37,845 nucleotides of DNA from Streptomyces sp. TRM64462 (GCF_013362995.1 NZ_JABWDV010000429.1:359-38203), one strand, 5' to 3'; positions 15,545 through 24,165 are shown, counted from the stretch's first letter. Numbers and translations are program-made. Notes: a model not told the origin generated them from the letters alone.

Positions 15545-16654
15545 ATGAGCCGTACCCAGCGCCGCAGACGTACCCTTGTCACTCTCACGGTCACCGCCGC
15601 CCTCGCCTGCACGGGCGCGGCGGCCTCCGCGAACACCCCGGCATCCGACCACGCCCCGCAGACCGGCCAGTCCCGCCCACTCGCCGGACTGCGCGTCCTG
15701 CTCACCAACGACGACTCCATGCGGGCCGCGACGACCAGCAACGCCGACGGCCTCGGCCTGTACGAGATCCGCAAGGCCCTGTGCGACGCCGGCGCCGACG
15801 TCGTCGTCATCGCGCCCTGGCAGGTGCAGTCCGGCAGGGGCACGGCCGTCACCAACGGCGGCACGCTCTCCCTGAGCCACCGCGCCCAGTTGCCCGCCGG
15901 ATACGAGAACGACTGCTCCGGCACCCCCTCCGGGTCGCCCGTCTACGGCGTGTGCCTGGCCACCGGGCCGTGCGGTCCCGACTCGCCCAGCGCCACGCCG
16001 ACGGACACCGTCAAGTTCGCTCTGCGTGCCGGCCTCGCCGCCAAGGCCGGCTGGCGGAGCGGCCCCGACCTGGTCGTCGCCGGCATCAACTCCGGCCCGA
16101 ACGTCAGCGCCCAGGTCAACGACTCCGGCACCGTCGGCGCCGCGCTCGCCGCCATCCACGAGGGCGTCCCCGCCGTCGCCTTCTCCTCGTCCGGCGACGC
16201 GACCCAGCGCCACTTCCCGGTCGCCAACTACCGGGCCCACGCCCGTTTCGCCGCCGGGTTCCTCGGCGGACTGCGCGAGCGGGGCCTGTTCACCGACCGG
16301 TTCGCGCTCAAGGTCGACTACCCGGACGTGAGCGCCGGGCAGAAGGCCAAGCCCCCGGTATGGACGAGCGTCGGCCATGGCAAGGTCGTCTGGCATGCCT
16401 ACGAGCCCCGCACGCCGGGCGAGCCGGGTGGTGACCTCTTCGACATCACCCTCGGCATCTGCGACAACAAGCCGACCAGCGACTGCACCGAGACCGTCAA
16501 GGACGCCGACTCCACCGCGATGCTCGGCCGCGGCCACATCGCCGTTGCCCCCGTCACCGCCGACCGCACCTACGGCGCCAGGACCAGCGGTGCCGGGCAG
16601 CGCGACCTGGCCCACCTGAAGTGGTACGTCGAGCGCCACGCTCCGCGTTCCTGA
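15545..16654 (+). CDS. secreted SurE-like 5'/3'-nucleotidase or phosphatase
   Basis: A 369-residue SurE-family metallophosphatase with a signal peptide. Residues 1-30 have an Arg-rich start, a hydrophobic core ('LVTLTVTAALACTGAA') and an AxA-type cleavage site near 'ASA'. The SurE metal site is 'VLLTNDDS' (Asp56, Asp57), followed by 'IAPWQVQSGRGTAVT' and 'VAGINSGPNVSAQVNDSGTV'. It is longer than ordinary SurE (about 250 residues), with extra cysteines (for example 'ENDCSGTPSGSPVYGVCLA') fitting an exported protein with disulfides. It sits between a glycosidase and an esterase and may remove phosphate from an extracellular substrate; the true substrate is unknown. The ribosome site is weak (AGGAC). 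Confidence 0.85.
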   Translation: MSRTQRRRRTLVTLTVTAALACTGAAASANTPASDHAPQTGQSRPLAGLRVLLTNDDSMRAATTSNADGLGLYEIRKALCDAGADVVVIAPWQVQSGRGTAVTNGGTLSLSHRAQLPAGYENDCSGTPSGSPVYGVCLATGPCGPDSPSATPTDTVKFALRAGLAAKAGWRSGPDLVVAGINSGPNVSAQVNDSGTVGAALAAIHEGVPAVAFSSSGDATQRHFPVANYRAHARFAAGFLGGLRERGLFTDRFALKVDYPDVSAGQKAKPPVWTSVGHGKVVWHAYEPRTPGEPGGDLFDITLGICDNKPTSDCTETVKDADSTAMLGRGHIAVAPVTADRTYGARTSGAGQRDLAHLKWYVERHAPRS

Positions 16655-16662
16655 CCCGGACC

Positions 16663-16708
16663 GGCCGTCCGCGAGCCGCCGCCCTGACGCGGGGGTTCGC
16701 GGACGGCC
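16663..16708 (+). terminator. hairpin after SurE
   Basis: Perfect 12-base arms GGCCGTCCGCGA (16663-16674) and TCGCGGACGGCC (16697-16708), nine bases past the stop. Likely terminator, suggesting the esterase is transcribed at least partly on its own. Confidence 0.65.
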
Positions 16709-16754
16709 TCTCACCCCAGCGCAGTAGCCGCACGACCGCCCGGAGGGCAGCCCC

Positions 16755-18248
16755 ATGACCGCGAGAACCTCGTCGTCCCAGCTCGTCGTCGTCCGCACGA
16801 GTGCCGGCCCCGTCCGCGGCGAGCGCCGCACACACGGCGTTCGGTTCCTGGGCATCCCCTACGCCCAGCCGCCCGTCGGCCCGCTGCGGTTCGCCGCGCC
16901 CGTGCCGTCGGAGACCTGGACGGACGTGCGTGACGCCACTGCGTACGGGCCCACCGCGCAACGCCGCCGGCTGTTCGAGGTCACCACCATCCCCGAACCG
17001 ATCATCCCGGGCGAGGGCACGCTCAACCTCAACGTCTTCACCCCCGACGTGGCCCCCGACGCGGGATGCCCCGTCCTGGTGTGGATCCACGGCGGCGGCT
17101 TCCTTGCCGGCAGCGCTGCCAGCCCCTGGTACGACGGCGCCGCCTTCAACCGGGACGGCGTCGTCGTGGTATCGATCGGTTACCGGCTCGGTATCGAGGG
17201 CTTCCTGCACCTGCCCGACGCGCCGGACAACCGGGGCGTGCTGGACTGGATCGCCGCCCTGGAATGGGTCCAGCAGAACATCACGTCCTTCGGGGGCGAC
17301 CCGCGCAAGGTGACGATCGCTGGCCAGTCGGCGGGCGGTGGGGCCGTGCAGACACTCCTCGCCACCCCCGCGGCCCGCGGCCTGTTCCGCGCCGCGATCT
17401 CCGTGTCCGGCGCCGTGATGCAGCCCCAGGGCCGCGAGGTGGCCGAGGCGGTCACCCGCCTGCTCACCACCCGCACCGGCGTGCCTGCGACCGCGGCCGC
17501 GCTCGAGAACCTGTCCGACGCCGGACTCCTCGCCCTCCAGGACACGCTGACCTCCCCCGATCCGGACCAGGCCGGCCCGCCCGTACTCGCCCTGGCCCCG
17601 TTCGCCGACGGCGACCTGATCCCCGAACCCGTGCCCGACGCGCTCACCTCGGGGGACGCGGGAGCCGGCATCCCGCTGATGCTCGGATTCACCGCGCACG
17701 AGTTCAACGTCATCCCCCAGCCCGACGCCACCGCCTCGACCCTGCGCGCCATGCTCGCCGCGCTCGGCCTCGACGACGCACGTATCCGCTCCTTCCTCGA
17801 CGCCTACGACGGCGCGGAACCCGGCGCGCTGCAGAGCCAGGCCATCACCGACGTCGTCTTCCGCGCCCCGGGCCTCGCCATCGCCGAGGCCCGTGCCCGG
17901 CGCGAGCGGCCGACCTGGCTCTACGAGTTCCGCCGCCCTTCCTCCGCGACCGGCTTCAAGGGAATGGCCTACCACTGCGCAGATCTGCCCTTCGCCTTCG
18001 ACCTCCTCGACGCCGAAGGCGTCAGCGCCGCCCTCGGTGACAACCCGCCGCAGGATCTCGCCGACGCCATGCACGCCGCCTGGGTGGCGTTCATCCACGA
18101 CCTCGACCCCGGCACCGGCTGGCCCCCGTACACCACGCCGCACCGCAAGACCCGCATCTGGGACACCACGTCACACACCGCATCCGATCCCCTTCGCCCC
18201 CTCCGCAAGATCTGGTCGCCGACCGCACCGCGACAGCCGGCGGAGTGA
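16755..18248 (+). CDS. type-B carboxylesterase
   Basis: A 497-residue alpha/beta-hydrolase of the carboxylesterase type B (para-nitrobenzyl esterase) family. The oxyanion loop is 'WIHGGGFLAGS' (110-120), the nucleophile is Ser192 in 'IAGQSAGGGA', and probable acid and base are Glu316 ('FTAHEFN') and His407 ('AYHCADLPFAF'). No signal peptide, so cytoplasmic. ATG 16755 follows GGAGGG by seven bases. It could hydrolyse acyl groups on glycosides or phenolic esters. A depside ester that yields protocatechuate and 2,4,6-trihydroxybenzoate is an attractive substrate given the neighbours, but this is inference only. Confidence 0.88.
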   Translation: MTARTSSSQLVVVRTSAGPVRGERRTHGVRFLGIPYAQPPVGPLRFAAPVPSETWTDVRDATAYGPTAQRRRLFEVTTIPEPIIPGEGTLNLNVFTPDVAPDAGCPVLVWIHGGGFLAGSAASPWYDGAAFNRDGVVVVSIGYRLGIEGFLHLPDAPDNRGVLDWIAALEWVQQNITSFGGDPRKVTIAGQSAGGGAVQTLLATPAARGLFRAAISVSGAVMQPQGREVAEAVTRLLTTRTGVPATAAALENLSDAGLLALQDTLTSPDPDQAGPPVLALAPFADGDLIPEPVPDALTSGDAGAGIPLMLGFTAHEFNVIPQPDATASTLRAMLAALGLDDARIRSFLDAYDGAEPGALQSQAITDVVFRAPGLAIAEARARRERPTWLYEFRRPSSATGFKGMAYHCADLPFAFDLLDAEGVSAALGDNPPQDLADAMHAAWVAFIHDLDPGTGWPPYTTPHRKTRIWDTTSHTASDPLRPLRKIWSPTAPRQPAE

Positions 18249-18682
18249 CCCCAGGAACAGCCTCGCCTGACGAAGCGCGTCACCTGCCGGTGGCCCGCAC
18301 ATCCGCAACGTCCTCGACGAGACCCCGCGAGACGAGGCCCCGAAGGCCAGGGGCGTCTGCATCTGTGGGCGACGCGGGAGCGCCGTGGGGCAGGCCACCC
18401 TCGCTGACCGGACAGCCCTGACGTTCCGCGGCGGTCGTCGCGGTGGCGTCTCTGCGTCCACGCCGGTGTGGCGAGTCTCCGGGACGCGCCGCACCGGCTT
18501 GGGCCCGGGCTGTCGGTCATCGGGGGCTCCGTATGCCGGCGGGCGGTTGGCGTGAGCGCAGGCGGACACCGTCCGGGGCACGGCGAAGCCTGAAGGGGGT
18601 GTCGGGCTCCATGGCGCGTAGTCGGCCCCGTCGCGGGGCGGGGGAAGGGGCCAACTCCCGTACAGCGCGCGGGTTCGGTTGA
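18249..18682. other. non-coding gap between convergent genes
   Basis: No credible gene is seen in 434 bases. It lies between the ends of the esterase (plus) and the amidohydrolase (minus). A six-base perfect hairpin GCCCCG-TCG-CGGGGC (18625-18639) near the amidohydrolase end may terminate transcription from either side. The remainder may be decayed coding sequence, but I recognise nothing in it. Confidence 0.5.
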
Positions 18683-19642
18683 TCAGAGGCCCAGCAGGCG
18701 CTCGGCGTTGAGGTGGCAGACCTTGGCGCGGTCGGTTTCGCTGATCGGGGCGGTCTCGATGAAGTGGACGGCCTCGTGGTTGCTTTCCAGCGGGTAGTCG
18801 GTGGAGAACATGATGCGGTCGGCTCCGAGGGCGAGCAGGCTGCCGAGCAGGGGAGCGTGCGCGCAGACACCGCTGGTGGTGATCATGATGTTGTCGCGGA
18901 TGTAGTCCGAGGGGCGTGGTTTGGCCAGGTGGATGCCGCGTTGGTTGAGGAAGTCCCAGCGGCTGTCGAGGCGCCACAGGTGGGCGGGCAGCCCTTCGCC
19001 CATGTGGCCGAGGATGAGGGTGGCACCGGGGAAGCGGTCGAAGACGCCGCCGAAGATGATGCGCAGGGCGTGGGTCGCGGTCTCCACGCCCCAACTCCAC
19101 ATGGGGCCGATCAGTTCCTCGTGCCCGCGCACGTTGTGCCACACGTCGTAGGAGCTGGCCGGGTGCAGGTAGATCGGCACGCCGAGCGCCTCGGCGCGCT
19201 CCCACACCGGCCGGAACCTGTCCGCGTCCAGGTACTCGCCGTGCGTGTGTCCGTTGATCAGGGCACCTCGCAGGCCGAGTTGGGTGACCGCGCGTTCCAA
19301 CTCGGCCGCGGCGCCGTCCGGGTCCTGCAGGGCCAGTGCGGCGAAGCCGGAGAAGCGATGGGGGTGTGTGCGGGTGATCTCGGCGAGGAAGTCGTTGGCC
19401 TCGGCGGCCCGTTTGACCGCCACGGCGGTGTCGGTCTCGGCCTGGATGCCGGGGGCGGTCAGGGACAGCACCTCCCTGTCGATGCCGAGCTCGTCCATCT
19501 GGGGGAGTCGGACGTCGGTGAAGTCCAGCAGCAGCCGCATGGCGCTGTCCCACTGGGGCGGGTCGAACAGAGCGGCGGCGGGCAGGCTGTAGTGGGTCAG
19601 GGCGGCGGTGGTGAAGTGCTCTTCGATCGCGATCTTCTTCAT
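18683..19642 (-). CDS. amidohydrolase-family hydroxybenzoate decarboxylase (gamma-resorcylate decarboxylase-like)
   Basis: A 319-residue member of the ACMSD/amidohydrolase-2 family, non-oxidative decarboxylases of ortho-hydroxylated benzoates. The typical N-terminal 'IAIEEHF' replaces the HxH of hydrolases (Glu7, His9). His160 ('VPIYLHPAS'), His213 ('LGHMGEGLP', with Glu216) and Asp282 ('MFSTDYP') complete the metal site in the pattern of gamma-resorcylate and 2,3-dihydroxybenzoate decarboxylases. It lies 108 bases after an aromatic acid transporter. Given the phloroglucinol-like module upstream, 2,4,6-trihydroxybenzoate to phloroglucinol is a natural proposed reaction. Resorcylates or orsellinate are alternatives. 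Family clear; substrate inferred. Confidence 0.85.
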   Translation of the reverse strand: MKKIAIEEHFTTAALTHYSLPAAALFDPPQWDSAMRLLLDFTDVRLPQMDELGIDREVLSLTAPGIQAETDTAVAVKRAAEANDFLAEITRTHPHRFSGFAALALQDPDGAAAELERAVTQLGLRGALINGHTHGEYLDADRFRPVWERAEALGVPIYLHPASSYDVWHNVRGHEELIGPMWSWGVETATHALRIIFGGVFDRFPGATLILGHMGEGLPAHLWRLDSRWDFLNQRGIHLAKPRPSDYIRDNIMITTSGVCAHAPLLGSLLALGADRIMFSTDYPLESNHEAVHFIETAPISETDRAKVCHLNAERLLGL

Positions 19643-19750
19643 GGCGGGGATTCTCCGGAGTGACAGGCGCGGCCGAGAGGGGAGGCACGACCGGCGGGAA
19701 CGGGCCAGGGCGAGGTGAAGACGGCGGCGGAGCCGGTGGCGAGACGGGGT

Positions 19751-21106
19751 TCAGCCGGCTGTGGCGCTGCCGGCCGTGCCGACAGCAGTGGTCGTCCGGC
19801 GCCGGCTGGGCCCGCCGAGCGGGCCGGTGGGCACGGCGACCGCTGCCGTGGCGCCGACGGCGGCGATGGCGGCGAAGAAGTAGAAACTCCATTCCAGGCC
19901 CAGCCCGGAGCCGAGGACGCGCCCACCGAGCGAGGGGCCGACGATGGCGCCGAGCCGGCCGATGGACAACGACCACCCGACGGCCGGGACGCGCAGATCC
20001 GTCGGCATGCAGCCGATCAGGTAGGCGTTGACGAACGCCTGGCAGGCCAGCAGCCCGAAGCCGCACAGGGGCAGGCACACGTACAGGACCCAGGCGGCCG
20101 GACCCCGGCTCATCACGAGCAGACCGGCGGCACCGACGAGGAAGGCACCAGTCACGACGCGCTTGGGGCCCAGCCGGTCGGCGAGCACCCCTCCGGGCAC
20201 CATGCCGACGCCCGCGCCGATCCACGACAGGCACGTCATGGTCAGGGCCGAGCCGATGGAGAAGCCGCCGGTCTGCATGAGCGTCGGCAGCCACGTGCTG
20301 AAGCCGAAGATCAACAGCAGCCCGCAGAAGGTCATCACCCAGAACAGCAGCGTCGTGACCACCAGCCGGCGGTGGAGCAGCGGGCCGAGCCCGAGGAACC
20401 GGTGCCCGGGCTCCGACGCGGCGGGCGGCTGCGGGGCAGGCAGCCCGAACCGGGCGGCGGTCCGGGCGGCTTCGTCGACGCGGCCCGTACGCACCAGGTG
20501 CAGCGGACTCTCGGGCAGGCGCAGCGCGGCCCACGGCACCACGGTGAGCAGAGCTGCCGCGCCGACGAGATACAGCACCCTGAAGGAGACGTCCGGCAGC
20601 AGCCACGAGCCGAGAAGCGGTGCTCCGAGGGAGCCGACGCAGGAGCCGGCCATCGTGATGGCGATGTTGCGGGCACGTACGTGCGGTGCGGACATCTCAC
20701 CCACGACGGCGGTGAGTGTGGGCAGTACCACGCCCAGACCGATCCCGGCGAAAAGACGGGACGCGGCGAATACACCCGGCCCGTCGGCCAGGGCGGAGCC
20801 GAGCATGCACAGGGAGAAGAACGACAGGCCGCTCAGGAGCAGTCGGCGGGTGCCCAGGCGCCGCCCGGCGGCCCCTGCGATGCCGGCGCCGATCAGCATG
20901 CCGGCGGCGACGAGCGAACCGATGTCGCCCGCTTCCCCTTTGGACAGGTTCCAGCCGGGCTCGCGCAGCAGGGCGGGCACAGTGGCCCCGTACACGGACA
21001 GGTCGTAGCCCTCGAACATCGCGATGAGGGCGGCCATGAGGATGAACAGCCGCACAGTTGCGGGACGTTGTGGGCCAGGGCATCGTGGAGACGGTCTCGC
21101 TTTCAT
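19751..21106 (-). CDS. MFS aromatic acid:H+ symporter (AAHS, PcaK/BenK-like)
   Basis: A 451-residue major facilitator of the AAHS family with about 12 membrane segments. The family's conserved first-helix motif is present as 'MFEGYDLSVYGATVPALL'; the loop 2-3 motif is degenerate ('GAAGRRLGTRRLLLSG') but clearer in the second half ('GGVLADRLGPKRVVTG'). I chose ATG 21106, with GAGGA nine bases upstream, over an in-frame start 54 bases further out. It lies 79 bases after the IclR gene and upstream of the decarboxylase, so it most likely imports the hydroxybenzoate that enzyme uses. Confidence 0.88.
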   Translation of the reverse strand: MKARPSPRCPGPQRPATVRLFILMAALIAMFEGYDLSVYGATVPALLREPGWNLSKGEAGDIGSLVAAGMLIGAGIAGAAGRRLGTRRLLLSGLSFFSLCMLGSALADGPGVFAASRLFAGIGLGVVLPTLTAVVGEMSAPHVRARNIAITMAGSCVGSLGAPLLGSWLLPDVSFRVLYLVGAAALLTVVPWAALRLPESPLHLVRTGRVDEAARTAARFGLPAPQPPAASEPGHRFLGLGPLLHRRLVVTTLLFWVMTFCGLLLIFGFSTWLPTLMQTGGFSIGSALTMTCLSWIGAGVGMVPGGVLADRLGPKRVVTGAFLVGAAGLLVMSRGPAAWVLYVCLPLCGFGLLACQAFVNAYLIGCMPTDLRVPAVGWSLSIGRLGAIVGPSLGGRVLGSGLGLEWSFYFFAAIAAVGATAAVAVPTGPLGGPSRRRTTTAVGTAGSATAG

Positions 21107-21185
21107 GATGGCGATTCCTCGGGTCTCGGGACCGGTGCGGGAGGAGGACGCGGGAAGCACGTGCCGGGAGCCGAGCGGCGCGTCG

Positions 21186-21980
21186 TCACGGTGTCGGCTT
21201 CATGACGCCGAAGCCTGTTTCGATGCGGTCCCTGGACTGCAACAGGGCATCGGTGATCGCCCGTTCGCGCCCGGCGAAGCGCTGCGTCGGGGTGGGCACA
21301 CTGATGGCTGCGGTGCCCCAGGCCGCGGTGCGGACGGCGACGCCGGCCGCGCAGATGCCGAGGGTGTGCTCTTCGCGGTCGAATGCGACGCCCGTGCGGC
21401 GGATGTCGTCGAGCTCGCGGTGCAGCGCGGGGCGGGTGGTAAGGGTATGTGGGGTTTCTGCGGTGAGCCGGTGCGGCAGGGCGTGCTCGAGCGCGGCCGC
21501 CGGCAGGGCGGCGAGCAGTGCCTTGCCGGGGGCGCAGCAGTGCAGGGGGAAGCCGGCGCCGACCGCGCTGACCGCGCGCAGCCGACGGTCGGCGATGACC
21601 TGGTCGACGAAGACCACCTGATGGTTGTCGAGGATCGACAGGTCGACCGTTTCCTCGAGTCGGCGGGACAGTTCCTCGAGATAGGGGCGCAGGTCGACGA
21701 TCATCGCTGATCGCACGGAAGCGGCCATGCGGGGGATCTCGGGACCGAGCCGGTACCGCCCGCGGGTGCCGGCCACCGTCACCAGCCCCTCCGCCTCCAG
21801 GGCACCGAGGATGCGGTGGACCGTGGACTTGGCGAGGCCGATCCGCTCGACCACCTCGGCCTGAGTGAGGCCCGACGGGGCTGCCTGGAGCAGGCGCAGC
21901 ACCTCTGCCGCGCGTGCGATGACCTGGATGCCGCCCGCGCTGCCGCGTCCCGGGCTTGCGTGCTCGTCAACCGCCGTCAT
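21186..21980 (-). CDS. IclR-family regulator of the BKACE/AAHS cluster
   Basis: A 264-residue IclR-family regulator with a winged helix at about residues 20-85 ('LTQAEVVERIGLAKSTVHRI') and the effector domain after it ('GFPLHCCAPGKALLAALP'). It diverges clearly from the two closely related IclR proteins at 6672 and 26196. ATG 21980 has AAGGGA upstream. It lies between the BKACE gene and the transporter in the same direction, so it probably controls the transporter-decarboxylase pair, the preceding operon, or both. Confidence 0.88.
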   Translation of the reverse strand: MTAVDEHASPGRGSAGGIQVIARAAEVLRLLQAAPSGLTQAEVVERIGLAKSTVHRILGALEAEGLVTVAGTRGRYRLGPEIPRMAASVRSAMIVDLRPYLEELSRRLEETVDLSILDNHQVVFVDQVIADRRLRAVSAVGAGFPLHCCAPGKALLAALPAAALEHALPHRLTAETPHTLTTRPALHRELDDIRRTGVAFDREEHTLGICAAGVAVRTAAWGTAAISVPTPTQRFAGRERAITDALLQSRDRIETGFGVMKPTP

Positions 21981-22007
21981 GGCGTGTGTTCCCTTCTTAC
22001 GACGTGT

Positions 22008-22040
22008 CCCGGACAGCCTGCCGCATGGGTGCGGTCCGGG
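22008..22040 (-). terminator. branched hairpin between BKACE and IclR genes
   Basis: Outer arms CCCGGAC (22008-22014) and GTCCGGG (22034-22040) enclose an inner stem CCGCA/TGCGG (22021-22025 and 22030-22034) with a TGGG loop; the two right-hand arms share one base. It probably separates the five-gene catabolic unit from the regulator gene. Confidence 0.5.
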
Positions 22041-22107
22041 TGGCACGGCGTCGGTGCAACTCCCTTCTCCCGAGCTCCAGGATTTTTCCGGCGGCTCGCG
22101 CGTCTCT

Positions 22108-22929
22108 TCAGGTCCTGCGATCCGGCAGGTCGAGGAGCTGTCCGGTCTCCTCGACCCCGGCGAGGGGAAGGTCCAGGTCGCGGACGAGGGCGATGGCCCG
22201 GTCAACAAGGGACCGATTACCGGGGGCGAGTTCGTTCTTGCGCAGGTGCAGCGTGTCCTCCAGGCCCGCGCGGGCGTTGCCGCCGAGCGCCAGGCCCATC
22301 GCGGTGAGCGGCAGATTGTGCCGGCCGATCGCGATGACCTGCCAGACCGCGCCCGGTGGCAGTCGGCGGACCATGGTGAGGAGGTTGTCCGCGGTGGCGG
22401 CCATGCCGCCGCGGACGCCGAGGACGAGGGAGAACTGCATCGGTTCGGCGAGCAGGCCCTCCTTCCACAAGCGCAGGCACGCCTCCAGGTGCCCCGTGTC
22501 GTAGATCTCCAGCTCCGGTTTGACCCCGAGTTCTCGCATGCGGGCCGCGAGGCGGCGCACCTTGTCCGGCGGGTTGCGGAATTCGCCGTCGCCGAAGCTC
22601 ATCGAGCAGGGGTTGAGGGTGGCCATGCGGGGCCGCAGCTCCACCAGCCGCTCCCGCTCCTCGAACGGCACGCTGAGCCCCACTCCGGTCGAGAGCTGGA
22701 GCAGGATCGGGGAGCGTTCGGCGATCAGGTCCATGGTCCGGCGCGCGGTCTCCAGGTCGGCGGTCGGCCGCTGGTGCTCGTCGCGCAGGTGGATGTGGGC
22801 GACCGACGCGCCGGCCCGGTAGGCGTCGGTGACGGCTTCGGCGATTTCCTCCGGGGAGGTGGGCAGGTGGGGGTTGTCGGCCTTGGTGGCGATCGGTCCG
22901 GTGGGCGCGACGGTGATGACGACGCCCAC
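22108..22929 (-). CDS. BKACE (DUF849) beta-keto acid cleavage enzyme, candidate triacetate acetoacetate-lyase
   Basis: A 273-residue BKACE-family enzyme. The family exchanges a beta-keto acid with acetyl-CoA, giving acetoacetyl-CoA and a shortened product, at a Zn2+ site. The metal motif is His45/His47 in 'VAHIHLRDEHQRP', and 'STGVG' and 'VLGVRGGM' are typical. GTG 22929 starts one base after the cupin stop, with GAGGAG seven bases upstream. With SDR, cyclase and 3-hydroxyacyl-CoA-dehydrogenase-like genes in the same operon, the best proposal is triacetate (3,5-dioxohexanoate) plus acetyl-CoA to acetoacetate plus acetoacetyl-CoA, as in clostridial phloroglucinol fermentation. Carnitine-type BKACE is a competing reading, but nothing else of carnitine metabolism is nearby. 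Confidence 0.88.
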   Translation of the reverse strand: MGVVITVAPTGPIATKADNPHLPTSPEEIAEAVTDAYRAGASVAHIHLRDEHQRPTADLETARRTMDLIAERSPILLQLSTGVGLSVPFEERERLVELRPRMATLNPCSMSFGDGEFRNPPDKVRRLAARMRELGVKPELEIYDTGHLEACLRLWKEGLLAEPMQFSLVLGVRGGMAATADNLLTMVRRLPPGAVWQVIAIGRHNLPLTAMGLALGGNARAGLEDTLHLRKNELAPGNRSLVDRAIALVRDLDLPLAGVEETGQLLDLPDRRT

Positions 22930-22930
22930 G

Positions 22931-23287
22931 TCAGGTCTCCTCGTGTGGCAGGGCGACGGTGACGAGCAGAGTGGCGGGTCGCCTGGACCGGTTCTCCACC
23001 GACCGGATCTGGCCCTTGGCCAGGTGTACGGAGTCGTAGGGCCGCAGCGTTTCCTCGTCGCCGTCGGCGGTGACCACGAGTTCGCCGTCGAGGACGACGT
23101 ACACCGTCTCCTCCACCGTGGGCGCCGAGTCCGCCGCTCCACCGGGCAGGTAGTACGACAGCCCGGACCAGAAGCGCACGGTGGGCCCGGCTTCGTGGCC
23201 CTGGAGCCGCAGTGCGCCGACGCCGTGGTGCAGCGGGGGCTCGTACGCGAGGGCGTCGTCGAGTCGGGTGACACGCATGGGGCTCAT
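22931..23287 (-). CDS. small cupin protein lacking metal-binding histidines
   Basis: A 118-residue single-domain cupin. The beta-barrel pattern is clear ('EETVYVVLDGELVV' and 'LRPYDSVHLAKGQIRSVEN'). The usual HxH of motif 1 is missing, and the motif 2 His is replaced by Arg95, so a mononuclear metal site is unlikely. The ATG overlaps the cyclase stop by four bases (ATGA) and the BKACE gene begins one base after its stop, so the three are co-translated. It is too short and ligand-poor to be a quercetinase. It may bind a pathway intermediate or stabilise a partner; role unknown. Confidence 0.8.
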   Translation of the reverse strand: MSPMRVTRLDDALAYEPPLHHGVGALRLQGHEAGPTVRFWSGLSYYLPGGAADSAPTVEETVYVVLDGELVVTADGDEETLRPYDSVHLAKGQIRSVENRSRRPATLLVTVALPHEET

Positions 23288-24120
23288 GCGCGCTCGCCCT
23301 TCTCGATCCGGTAGGTGCCGGTGGGGTCGACGATGGCGACCAGGCGGACGATGCAGCCGTCGCCGCCGGTCCAGCGCCAGGGGAACGCCGCGAAGGTGAC
23401 CCGCTTGCCGGTGACCTTGTCCAGGTCGCCGCCGACGTTCTCGAAGCCGATGATGCCCTGGGACAGGATGGCCCGGTGGCAGGGCTCCCACTCGGGGAAG
23501 TCGTCCAGGACCTTGCGTCCGGTCTCGGCCTCGTACTCCTCGCAGGCCCACGGCAGCAGACCGCCCGGGGCGCCGGGACCGTGCGGGCCGATGGCGGTGG
23601 CCAGCGGATGGTCGAGCGCCTGGGTGTCGGTGCCGACCGCCTTGACGCCCTTGGCGGCGAACCACTCGCCGGCCTCCTTGTAGAAGCCGGGCGAGTAGGC
23701 GTAGTAGTCGCTGTTGTCGCCGTAGGTGTGGTGCCAGCCGGTATTGACGACGACGATGTCCCCGGGGCGTATCTCCGGGGTGGCCGCCTCCAGGTCGGCG
23801 GCGGTGACGACTTCCCACTTCTTCTTGGGGATCGACACGACCACGCCCGTGCCGAAGAAGGAGCTCAGCGGTATCTCGTCGAGCAGCGGGGTGTTCTCCA
23901 CGACGTGACCGGGGGCGTCGATGTGGGTGCCCGAGTGCATGACCGTGGTGACCTTCTGGGTGAGCACGCGGGACTTCGACATGCTGTGCAGCCGCTCGAT
24001 CCTCACGTCCTCGAAGTACGGCCAGCAGGGTGTTCCGTGCCCCCACGGGTGAGAGAGGTCGTAGAACTCCAGGCCCTGCTCGTTGGGGCCGACGGGCCAG
24101 GTGAAGGGGGTCTCGGACAT
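23284..24120 (-). CDS. cyclase-family metal hydrolase, candidate dihydrophloroglucinol cyclohydrolase
   Basis: A 278-residue member of the cyclase (kynurenine formamidase/isatin hydrolase-like) family. The signature HxGTHxDxPxH is complete as 'HSGTHIDAPGH' at 62-72, predicting a Mn2+ or Zn2+ site. Family members open cyclic amides or diketones. In Clostridia and Collinsella a Mn2+-dependent enzyme opens dihydrophloroglucinol to 3-hydroxy-5-oxohexanoate, and my recollection is that it belongs to this family. That is the role proposed here. ATG 24120 is preceded by AAAGGCGG. It is 45 bases after the dehydrogenase gene and overlaps the cupin start. Confidence 0.85.
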   Translation of the reverse strand: MSETPFTWPVGPNEQGLEFYDLSHPWGHGTPCWPYFEDVRIERLHSMSKSRVLTQKVTTVMHSGTHIDAPGHVVENTPLLDEIPLSSFFGTGVVVSIPKKKWEVVTAADLEAATPEIRPGDIVVVNTGWHHTYGDNSDYYAYSPGFYKEAGEWFAAKGVKAVGTDTQALDHPLATAIGPHGPGAPGGLLPWACEEYEAETGRKVLDDFPEWEPCHRAILSQGIIGFENVGGDLDKVTGKRVTFAAFPWRWTGGDGCIVRLVAIVDPTGTYRIEKGERA

Positions 24121-24165
24121 GGGGTTCCGCCTTTCGTGGATGGTGTGTTGGCCGGTCCTCGTCGG

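Noticed and set aside
13469..16855. A 1128-codon minus-strand open frame opposite GH3 and SurE
   Set aside because: It is antisense to clear GH3, SurE and esterase genes, rich in Gly and Val, with no recognisable domain. High-GC shadow frame.
18443..18682. A 79-codon plus-strand frame after the esterase
   Set aside because: Arg/Gly/Ala-rich with no ribosome site and no domain, in a gap between convergent genes.
22931..23287. Quercetinase for the small cupin
   Set aside because: At 118 residues it is shorter than known quercetinases and lacks the metal-binding histidines of motifs 1 and 2.
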